From assembly GCA_041685645.1 (NCBI GenBank), contig JAWLFI010000172.1:1-5167 (forward strand): a stretch of 5,167 nucleotides of DNA, given 5' to 3'. The first letter of the stretch is position 1. Every line of letters begins with the position of its first letter. Position numbers and translations under genes: made by a program. Positions 1 through 5,167 of the stretch are shown piece by piece. The notes below the pieces were generated by a model that was not told where the DNA came from, did no database searches, and saw nothing but the letters and a program-made list of their open reading frames with translations. This DNA is from JAWLFI01 sp041685645 (GTDB lineage: Bacteria; Bacteroidota; Bacteroidia; Chitinophagales; Saprospiraceae).

Positions 1-345
1 GAATTGACCCCAATGAAGGGAAATTTCTTCAGCGATGTCGGGATCAGTAGCTTCTCCATAAAAGAAAATCCATGCCAGAGCCGGAACGAAAAGGCACAAT
101 AATAGTGGGACATAGGACAATTTAAGTTGTAATGCTCTATTTTTATAGGTGCCAATGGCAAACAAAAGTGCCAATAGGGCAATGGAGTTCGCAATATACA
201 GTGCGGTGTGATCATAAAGGTCAAAGGACTGATCGGCTAAATAGGGATGTTCACTATTCTCTGCCGTCGCAAATGGCCAATTAAATACCAGTGCGATGAA
301 GAGCAATGCAAGAATAAAGAATAAAGTTTGTTTTCTTTGTATCAT
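1..345 (-). CDS. DUF4293 family membrane protein (partial, C-terminus beyond the left edge)
   Basis: Reading the minus strand from ATG at 345-343 gives 115 uninterrupted codons to the window edge, with no stop, so the 3' end is missing. The start MIQRKQTLFF and the internal YKNRALQL at residues 67-74 are the hallmarks of DUF4293 (Bacteroidota; function unknown). Three hydrophobic segments are visible: about residues 7-23, 50-66 and 76-95. Between the first two lies a polar loop (about 27-46), and after the third an acidic loop (97-107). From memory, full-length members are about 130-150 residues with four membrane helices and a basic C-terminal tail, so the last helix and tail should lie outside. 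In several Bacteroidota this gene sits beside rho, but that cannot be checked here. It diverges from the oxidoreductase gene, with 39 bases between the two ATGs. There is no Shine-Dalgarno sequence, as is usual for the phylum. Membership is confident; role unknown. Confidence 0.85.
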   Translation of the reverse strand, partial: MIQRKQTLFFILALLFIALVFNWPFATAENSEHPYLADQSFDLYDHTALYIANSIALLALLFAIGTYKNRALQLKLSYVPLLLCLFVPALAWIFFYGEATDPDIAEEISLHWGQF

Positions 346-362
346 GGATTTCCGTTTAAGTC

Positions 363-370
363 CAAAAATA
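363..370 (-). promoter_or_regulatory. Candidate -7 element for the DUF4293 gene
   Basis: On the minus strand the 39-base divergent gap contains TATTTTTG, a perfect match to the Bacteroidota -7 consensus TAnnTTTG. It ends 17 bases before the ATG at 345, giving a leader of about 10-15 bases, similar to the spacing seen for rplU in this window. No TTTG lies at the expected distance of roughly 17-23 bases upstream; the nearest TTTG is only 10 bases away. The promoter is therefore half-supported. The gap is AT-rich, so a chance match is possible. Confidence 0.4.
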
Positions 371-384
371 AGATTTATTTCAAA

Positions 385-1515
385 ATGAAGTGGAGCTATT
401 GGGAACAAGATTTATTTACTGAGCGATACGATATCGTTATCGTGGGTGCGGGCTTCTCAGGATTGTCTACGGCTTACTTTTTGGCGAGATCCCGGCCCGA
501 ACTCTCGATTGCAGTTGTAGAAGAGCGTGTGATTCAGCGCGCAGCCAGCACCCGTAATGCCGGTATGGCCTGCATTTCAAGCTTGTCAGAGCTCATCGAT
601 GATGTAGAGCATAGTGGCTGGGATTCCGTATTAGGCCTGGTAGAACAACGTTGGCGGGGGCTGAAATTGATGCAGCAACTTTTTCCCGCTGAATTGATAG
701 ATTTTCGTCTGGTTCCCGCGGGAGAGCTCTTTTTCGAAGGGCAGGAGTTTGCTAAGGACCGATACCTCCATCGCATGGATGAGGCCAATGAGCACCTAAA
801 AGCGGTTACCGGCTCCGATTATTATAGCATAAGTGAGCCATTTTTGGGTACCGGAAAGGGGCAGGTGATGATAAAACACCAAGAGGAAGGACAACTGCAC
901 CCCGGCCGCTTGCATCGGGCATGGATGAATCGCGTTCGAGCCAATGGGGTGGATATTTTTGAGGGAGTGAAATGTATGAGTTATGAGAAAAAGAATCGTG
1001 AAATCCATTTAAAAACATCGGGTCCCTCTCTTTCAAGCCGGCAATTATTGATCTGTACCAACGGAGAAGCCGGCGAGTTGCTGGAGGGAGCTCAAGTCCA
1101 TCAGGTGCAGAATCACATCATGGTCTTTGCCCCGGAGAATGGCGTCAACTGGCAGGGCAATTTACATGCAGAGAGCGGATATGTATATGCCCGGAATATC
1201 GGCAAGCGACTATTGGTCGGCGGTGGGCGACATATCACGGCCGATAAAGGACGAGAATTGGAGAGTAATGAAGAGGATGTTCGAGCCTATTTGATGGATT
1301 TTGCTAGTGAGTACTTGTGGACAGAGCGCAGAACGCAACTTCCTCAGCCGGAGTACGAATGGACGGGATATCTCGGTGTGGGACCGCAGAAAACACCGCT
1401 GCTAAAAGAATGGAGCCCCGGTGTGTTTGCCTTGTGTCGCCTGAGTGGAATGGGTGTGGCCCTCAGTTCGTTTTTGGGACAACAGACAGCCGAAAAATTG
1501 ATAGAAAAATTGTGA
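385..1515 (+). CDS. FAD-dependent oxidoreductase, DAO family (376 aa)
   Basis: This is a flavoprotein of the D-amino-acid oxidase/glycine oxidase superfamily (DAO fold, PF01266 type), probably cytosolic. Numbering from ATG 385, an N-terminal Rossmann strand-turn-helix carries G21-A-G-F-S-G26. It is followed by the acidic end of the second strand (VVEE, 44-47), which should bind the FAD ribose. The stretch ASTRNAG (54-60) matches the substrate/flavin-side S-x-RN-x-G motif of the family. LLICTNG (221-227) is the usual third FAD-contact strand, and the C-terminal GMGVALSSFLG (355-365) is the closing FAD-binding loop. No signal peptide or membrane segment is visible. The substrate cannot be named; amine or amino-acid oxidation is the family theme. 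The open frame extends back to TTG at 328, but that would overlap the divergent DUF4293 start and add 19 residues before the fold, so ATG 385 is chosen. Its stop overlaps the start of the LptA-like gene. Confidence 0.9.
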   Translation: MKWSYWEQDLFTERYDIVIVGAGFSGLSTAYFLARSRPELSIAVVEERVIQRAASTRNAGMACISSLSELIDDVEHSGWDSVLGLVEQRWRGLKLMQQLFPAELIDFRLVPAGELFFEGQEFAKDRYLHRMDEANEHLKAVTGSDYYSISEPFLGTGKGQVMIKHQEEGQLHPGRLHRAWMNRVRANGVDIFEGVKCMSYEKKNREIHLKTSGPSLSSRQLLICTNGEAGELLEGAQVHQVQNHIMVFAPENGVNWQGNLHAESGYVYARNIGKRLLVGGGRHITADKGRELESNEEDVRAYLMDFASEYLWTERRTQLPQPEYEWTGYLGVGPQKTPLLKEWSPGVFALCRLSGMGVALSSFLGQQTAEKLIEKL

Positions 1516-3470
1516 AACGAATATTGATATATAGCCTTTTACTGTTGGGACAGAGCTGGGGCATACTCGCCCAGTCAGATTCTACGGATATAGCCGAACG
1601 GGATACCTCTGCTCCAGCTCAAGTTACGATCAATAATTCAGATTACACCAACTTCCAGATTGAGGGAGATACTTATGTGCAGCGGTATTACGGCGATGTC
1701 CGCATGCGACAGGATAGCGTTTACTTTTCAGCGGATACGGCTATTAAACGGGATAATGACTTTTCTGCCTGGTATAATGTCAATATTCAACAGGGCGATT
1801 CCATTTCTATTTTTTCTGATTCCCTGTATTACGAAGGAGACTCACTTCTAGCTTATCTCTATCGAAATGTGGCTCTGGTCGATCGCGATTTGCAATTGTT
1901 CAATGAATTTTTACTGTACGATGTGGGCCAAAAGGTAGCGACTTACAACTCCCCGGGTCTTTTAGTAAAGGAGAACACCCAGCTCATCAGTAAGCGCGGA
2001 CAGTATTTTGCTCAAAATGATGCAATGTACTTTTACGATAGCGTCCGCGTAGCCCACCCCGATTTCCTGTTGAAGACAGATAGCTTGTTATTTCATACCC
2101 AGGAGAACCGGGTGGAATTTTTAGGGCCGACTATTATCACGTTTGATCAGCAGCGCCTGTACTGTGAAGCCGGCTTTTACGACATCGATGCACAATACGC
2201 ACACCTGACCCAACGCCCACAACTCGTGAAAGACGATGAGGTGACAACGGCCGATGAGATTTTTTACTATGGAGAGGAATCCCAAACCATTCTGATCGGG
2301 AATGCCGAGTCTCGGGATTCCCTGCGAACTACAAAAGCAGACACGATCATTTACAATTCAGAATACGATCGCACGGAATTGATAGGCCAGGTCGATTACC
2401 GGGATGGGGAGACTTCAGTACAGGGCCGGCGCTTGCTTTATTTTGGTGAGTCGGGCAATATCATTGCCGGACAACGAGCGCAATTTAATCTCGGTGATGG
2501 ACAGTTTTTAGAAGCTGACAGCACCTATCGCGATAAGGCTTCCGATCGTTCTGAAGCCATAGGAGGTGTAATCTGGCGCGATACCATGGAGGGCCTCATA
2601 CTCTACAGTCCGGAGTTGGAGTCCGAGGGCGAACAAGTCCTGACCCGCGGCGGGCGACCCTTGATGATTTTTCACTCCGATGATGGAGATAGTATTTTCA
2701 TAGCCGCTGACTTAATCGAAACCCGGGCCGATACTTTTTCTTACGTATCGGATAGTGTGCTCATCCAGGATACGGCGAGAATCATGCGTGCCTATCGGGA
2801 TGTTAGAATCTGGTCTCCGGAGTTTTCCGGTCGCTGTGACTCTCTGGTGTATCAGGAAAAAGATAGTTTATTTCGGATGTTTTACGACCCGGTGATTTGG
2901 TCTGATAGTAGTCAGATCTCCTCGGATAGTATCTTTTTATATATGGATCGGGGCGCCATTCGAAAGATGGATGCCAAAGAGAATGCCTTTATGTTGGAGC
3001 AAGTGTGGCCGGAATACTTCAATCAAGTGAAGAGCATCAATATGGAAGCCTATTTTGAAGAGGGGAAAATCCAAACCCTATGGGCCATTTCCAATGCCGA
3101 GATGTATTATTATATCTTAGATGAAGACGAGGCATTTATGGGCCTGCAAAAGTCCAGTTCCTCCCGGATTCAGGCCCTCTTCGATTCGACTTCCAACATT
3201 GACCAAATCAAATGGATCACCCAAATCGAAGGCGAAATCATCCCCATGAAGCAGGTCAAACCTTTAGAGTATCGATACGATGGATTTCGGTGGCGGTGGA
3301 CGGAAAAGCCAAAGTCACAATCAGACCTCGATAGCGATGACTCCCTGCGTCCTTACATCAGCGGCCTCGTACCGGTCACTGAGAAATGGGACAGCGATGA
3401 AATAGAGCAACAAAAAAAGGCAATGCAGATCTTACTGCACTACCTTTTTCCCTATCTTGAATTTCGTTGA
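1512..3470 (+). CDS. OstA/LptA-like LPS-transport protein, secreted (652 aa)
   Basis: This is a periplasmic OstA-family protein (OstA_2/OstA-like, related to LptA and the N-terminal domain of LptD), expected to carry LPS from the inner to the outer membrane. From GTG 1512 there is a signal peptide: basic KR at 2-3, a hydrophobic core at 4-13, and probable cleavage after A20 (ILA/QS). Residues about 44-490 are beta-rich, built from loosely repeated units of the form S/A-D-x-L/I-x-Y, a turn, then a hydrophobic strand with D or G. Examples are SDSLYY (102-107), TDSLLF (189-194), ADEIFYY (247-253), ADTIIY (276-281), CDSLVY (442-447) and SDSIFLY (471-477). The C-terminal part has an IKW...EG pattern (566-574) and GFRWRWTEKPKS (591-602), as in Bacteroidota homologues. 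It is far longer than E. coli LptA (about 185 aa) but has no visible outer-membrane barrel, so LptD is unlikely. The frame stays open back to about 1317, inside the oxidoreductase gene. GTG is chosen because it places the signal peptide at the N-terminus and gives a GTGA overlap. Confidence 0.88.
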   Translation: MKRILIYSLLLLGQSWGILAQSDSTDIAERDTSAPAQVTINNSDYTNFQIEGDTYVQRYYGDVRMRQDSVYFSADTAIKRDNDFSAWYNVNIQQGDSISIFSDSLYYEGDSLLAYLYRNVALVDRDLQLFNEFLLYDVGQKVATYNSPGLLVKENTQLISKRGQYFAQNDAMYFYDSVRVAHPDFLLKTDSLLFHTQENRVEFLGPTIITFDQQRLYCEAGFYDIDAQYAHLTQRPQLVKDDEVTTADEIFYYGEESQTILIGNAESRDSLRTTKADTIIYNSEYDRTELIGQVDYRDGETSVQGRRLLYFGESGNIIAGQRAQFNLGDGQFLEADSTYRDKASDRSEAIGGVIWRDTMEGLILYSPELESEGEQVLTRGGRPLMIFHSDDGDSIFIAADLIETRADTFSYVSDSVLIQDTARIMRAYRDVRIWSPEFSGRCDSLVYQEKDSLFRMFYDPVIWSDSSQISSDSIFLYMDRGAIRKMDAKENAFMLEQVWPEYFNQVKSINMEAYFEEGKIQTLWAISNAEMYYYILDEDEAFMGLQKSSSSRIQALFDSTSNIDQIKWITQIEGEIIPMKQVKPLEYRYDGFRWRWTEKPKSQSDLDSDDSLRPYISGLVPVTEKWDSDEIEQQKKAMQILLHYLFPYLEFR

Positions 3471-3485
3471 GATCTCAGCCGGAAT

Positions 3486-3749
3486 TTATCCTTTGGGCTG
3501 ATCTTCAATGCTGACAAATGTGCGGTTCAATCGCCCTTTTTTGAAGGTGACAAAACCGTCAGAAAGCGCATACAAGGTATGATCTCTTCCGATGCCAACA
3601 TTGGATCCCGGGTGAAATTTCGTTCCTCTTTGACGAACGATAATATTACCCGCTATAGCAGCTTGACCGCCAAATAATTTAACCCCTAAAAACTTTGGAT
3701 TACTATCTCTTCCGTTATCCGTACTACCTACACCTTTTTTGTGTGCCAT
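3486..3749 (-). CDS. rpmA: 50S ribosomal protein bL27 (87 aa)
   Basis: bL27 belongs to the large ribosomal subunit. Its flexible N-terminal tail reaches the peptidyl-transferase centre and helps position tRNA. The protein begins MAHKKGVGS directly after the start methionine, so it lacks the cleaved N-terminal extension found in Firmicutes. The family core is clear: NGRDS (12-16), LGVKLFGGQ (21-29), AGNIIVRQRGTKFHPG (33-48) and GRDHTLYAL (54-62), followed by a basic tail ending QPKG. Length matches the family (about 85-90). It lies 24 bases after the rplU stop on the same strand. The AT-rich gap has no promoter I can defend, so it should be co-transcribed from the rplU promoter. No Shine-Dalgarno sequence is seen. 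The Obg GTPase gene that often follows in other phyla is absent; instead the LptA-like gene converges 15 bases away. Confidence 0.98.
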   Translation of the reverse strand: MAHKKGVGSTDNGRDSNPKFLGVKLFGGQAAIAGNIIVRQRGTKFHPGSNVGIGRDHTLYALSDGFVTFKKGRLNRTFVSIEDQPKG

Positions 3750-3773
3750 GGCTAATAATTTTTTTGTTGATAA

Positions 3774-4085
3774 TTATACCGAAATGCTATCGACCTTGAT
3801 TTTTGTGAAATGCTGTCTATGGCCGTTCTTTTTTCGGTACCCTTTTCTTCTTTTTTTCTTGAATACGATGACTTTATCCCCTTTCAAGTGTTCCAGAACT
3901 GAGGCTTTTACCGCAGCACCGGCTACTTTGGGAGTTCCTAATGTGATCGAACCGTCTTGATCCACTAACAGGACCTCATCGAAGGACACATCATCTCCTT
4001 CATTCGCATCCAGCCGGTGTACGAATATCTCGTTTCCTTCTTCAACTTTAAACTGTTGACCGGCAATGGTTACAATTGCATACAT
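3774..4085 (-). CDS. rplU: 50S ribosomal protein bL21 (103 aa)
   Basis: bL21 is a large-subunit protein that binds 23S rRNA. The N-terminus MYAIVTIAGQQFKVEEG, the acidic middle with EGDDVSFDEVLL (29-40), and the basic C-terminal stretch FKKKRRKGYRKKNGHRQHF (75-93) are diagnostic. The full length is 103 residues, exactly the usual bacterial size, with no truncation. It is the first gene of the rplU-rpmA pair, an order conserved across most bacteria. A Bacteroidota-type promoter ends about 22 bases before the ATG, giving a short leader of about 15-20 bases. That leader is too short for the structured autoregulatory leaders known for some ribosomal operons. The start is fixed by the conserved MYAIV. 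Confidence 0.98.
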   Translation of the reverse strand: MYAIVTIAGQQFKVEEGNEIFVHRLDANEGDDVSFDEVLLVDQDGSITLGTPKVAGAAVKASVLEHLKGDKVIVFKKKRRKGYRKKNGHRQHFTKIKVDSISV

Positions 4086-4107
4086 GAGCTATAATTTTAT
4101 TGGAGGG

Positions 4108-4139
4108 CGAAGATAAGACAATAATGTGGAATGAGCAAA
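4108..4139 (-). promoter_or_regulatory. Bacteroidota sigma-A-type promoter for rplU-rpmA
   Basis: On the minus strand TTTG (4139-4136) is followed by a 20-base spacer and TATCTTCG (4115-4108). The Bacteroidota housekeeping consensus is TTTG, about 19 bases, then TAnnTTTG. The -33 element is perfect and the -7 element has one mismatch (C for T). Transcription would start around 4100-4104, giving a leader of about 15-20 bases before the rplU ATG. Position, orientation and spacing all fit, and it is the best promoter in the window. It lies outside any coding region, between the protease stop and rplU. Confidence 0.7.
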
Positions 4140-4144
4140 ATATA

Positions 4145-4162
4145 TTCCCCGTAGGATGGGAA
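4145..4162 (-). terminator. Weak hairpin after the protease gene, possible terminator
   Basis: On the minus strand TTCCC (4162-4158) can pair with GGGAA (4149-4145) across an 8-base loop, followed by TATATTTT. A five-pair stem with an interrupted T-run is weak for an intrinsic terminator. It lies 18 bases after the protease stop and immediately upstream of the rplU promoter, which is where transcript separation would be expected. It may be chance, or termination may be Rho-dependent. Confidence 0.25.
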
Positions 4163-4179
4163 AGAATGAAATGAAAGCC

Positions 4180-5167
4180 TCAAATTAATTTTCTCAATTC
4201 AAATTTCAAGCGCACTTTCTCATCGCCTCGTTGCACCGATAAACGAATGGTTTTCCCCTCTTTTTTCTTAAAGAGGTTCACCAATCCCTCCAAACTCCAG
4301 AATCTGGCGGGCCACCATTGCGCCCAGCGAATCCGATCCCCCGCCTGCGCACCGGCTGCCGCTGCCGGCGAATTTTCGCGAACGGCCTGAATGTAGTATT
4401 GATTGAGTTGGGGCCCGGAAGCAATCAGCATTAACCCCGATCGATCGTATTTGAAAGGCCTTAAATGCTTTTTTCTCGCTTTTAGATACAGTTGCTTATT
4501 CGAGTAGTCTATGATTACGCGAAACCTGCTCAAAAAGGGATTGCCTATGATGCCATTGCGAACGATCCGCTCCTGATCGAGAAGGGCCGAGTCGATATTC
4601 TGAAAATTCACCAGCATGTCCCGATAGGTATAGTCCCCCAACTCAAATAAGGTGGACCGCCCCAAATAACCGGATAAAATCCCTCCAATGCCCACACCCA
4701 AATATCCGGGAATGACTCGCTCGGGCAGACGCAGCGACGGATCTGTATTGCTATGCACCAGCAGGTGAATTCCCGACCCCGTATCCATCAAAAGCAACAG
4801 TTCTTTGTCCGTCACCTCCCCCATACTTATCGAGGCCGAAACATAAGGCTTGGCATTGATAATCTGCAGTGGCAGCGATTCAAAGTCCACAATTTTCTTT
4901 TCAAAATCCGCCCGATCCTTGCTCAATATGATTTTTTGCCGCCGATAATCTATCTCAACGATGAAGTGTCGAAAAAAAGAACTCCCCAGAATCCCATTGA
5001 CTTGCGTTCCGAGTAATTCCTTGAGCTGCCCACTGTAGGTTTCCAGCACCAGTATGTCCAGCTGCGTTTTCAACTTCCCATTGATCTCAAAAGGAATGTT
5101 CCGGGCGACTAAAGCATGACTTTGAGTACTTAGATCACTGCCGATAATGGGAATTTTCATATCGTAT
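4180..5167 (-). CDS. Retropepsin-like aspartyl protease with C-terminal PDZ domain (partial, N-terminus beyond the right edge)
   Basis: This is a bacterial retropepsin-like aspartic protease with two protease-like lobes and a PDZ domain, a layout common in Bacteroidota and usually exported. Numbering from the in-frame ATG at 5160, the second half of lobe 1 is seen: GILGSSFF (56-63) and IVEIDY (67-72). Lobe 2 is complete, with the catalytic-type LLMDTGSG at 123-130, then NGIIGNPFLSRF (202-213) and VIIDY (215-219). Residues about 241-326 form a PDZ-like domain with SPAAAAGAQAGDRI (264-277) and a beta-rich end (TIRLSVQRG). The ATG at 5160 is probably internal. The frame stays open for two more codons to the edge, and lobe 1 lacks its own DT/SG strand and any signal peptide, which should lie just outside. 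Substrate unknown. It is on the same strand as rplU, 94 bases upstream, probably a separate unit. The PDZ core reads RWAQWWPARFW, which is unusual. Confidence 0.85.
   Translation of the reverse strand, partial: YDMKIPIIGSDLSTQSHALVARNIPFEINGKLKTQLDILVLETYSGQLKELLGTQVNGILGSSFFRHFIVEIDYRRQKIILSKDRADFEKKIVDFESLPLQIINAKPYVSASISMGEVTDKELLLLMDTGSGIHLLVHSNTDPSLRLPERVIPGYLGVGIGGILSGYLGRSTLFELGDYTYRDMLVNFQNIDSALLDQERIVRNGIIGNPFLSRFRVIIDYSNKQLYLKARKKHLRPFKYDRSGLMLIASGPQLNQYYIQAVRENSPAAAAGAQAGDRIRWAQWWPARFWSLEGLVNLFKKKEGKTIRLSVQRGDEKVRLKFELRKLI

Noticed and set aside
328..384. TTG at 328 as the start of the oxidoreductase, adding 19 residues.
   Set aside because: It would overlap the divergent DUF4293 start. 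The extra residues are basic and polar with no conserved feature, and ATG 385 gives the normal distance to the GxGxxG motif.
534..1036. Minus-strand open frames of 70-84 codons inside the oxidoreductase gene.
   Set aside because: They lie opposite a well-supported conserved gene, show no family features, and overlap each other in different frames.
385..1515. Naming the oxidoreductase thiO, dadA, solA or puuB.
   Set aside because: The DAO fold motifs are shared by all of these. No thiamine, alanine or putrescine gene is nearby, and the substrate residues cannot be judged by eye.
1660..1851. A 63-codon plus-strand frame inside the LptA-like gene.
   Set aside because: It is an out-of-frame shadow of the coding strand with no recognisable motif.
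1512..3470. Naming the OstA-like gene lptD or plain lptA.
   Set aside because: No C-terminal outer-membrane barrel is visible for LptD, and it is much longer than classical LptA. The family call is safer without a symbol.
3471..3503. Inverted repeat TCAGCC/GGCTGA (3475-3480 with 3496-3501) as a bidirectional terminator in the convergent gap.
   Set aside because: The stem is only six pairs with a 15-base loop, part of it lies in rpmA codons, and neither strand has a following T-run.
3486..3749. Phe20 and Leu25 of bL27, where many bacteria have basic residues, as a possible functional change.
   Set aside because: Hydrophobic residues at these positions occur, as far as I recall, in other Bacteroidota L27 proteins, and the PTC-facing N-terminus is intact.
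3739..3960. A 73-codon plus-strand frame opposite rplU and the rpmA start.
   Set aside because: It is antisense to rplU, and its Phe/Leu-rich content is simply the complement of the Lys/Glu-rich L21 codons.
4753..5016. An 87-codon plus-strand frame opposite the protease.
   Set aside because: The minus-strand frame has clear retropepsin motifs, and the plus frame has none.

Overview
The window reads as chromosomal core DNA from a member of the Bacteroidota. Three things point there. The partial gene at the left edge belongs to DUF4293, a family I know essentially from this phylum. The long OstA/LptA-like periplasmic protein is of the Bacteroidota type. The clearest promoter has the phylum's own form (TTTG, a 20-base spacer, then TAnnTTTG), and the starts lack Shine-Dalgarno sequences. 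A Saprospiria/Lewinella-like marine lineage is possible, but the sequence alone does not settle this.

Layout, left to right. Positions 345 to 1, minus strand: the first 115 codons of a DUF4293 membrane protein, running off the left edge. A 39-base divergent gap holds a -7-like element for that gene. Positions 385-1515, plus strand: a DAO-family FAD-dependent oxidoreductase. It overlaps by four bases (GTGA) the next gene at 1512-3470, a secreted 652-residue OstA/LptA-like protein presumed to bridge LPS between inner and outer membrane. Fifteen bases further on this pair converges with a minus-strand cluster. In transcription order that cluster is a retropepsin-like aspartyl protease with a C-terminal PDZ domain (5167 to 4180, 5' end missing), then rplU (L21, 4085 to 3774) and rpmA (L27, 3749 to 3486). 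A 94-base gap between the protease and rplU contains a good Bacteroidota promoter for the ribosomal pair and a weak hairpin that may end the protease transcript.

The genes form three units: the DUF4293 gene alone, the oxidoreductase-LptA-like pair that is probably translationally coupled, and the rplU-rpmA operon with the protease gene upstream. I see no mobile element, CRISPR array, tRNA, rRNA or clear phage signal, and no gene-free stretch over 100 bases. I found no convincing new system. The points most worth a second look are the coupling of an uncharacterised oxidoreductase to the LptA-like gene, the start choice of that gene, and a locally odd PDZ segment in the protease.
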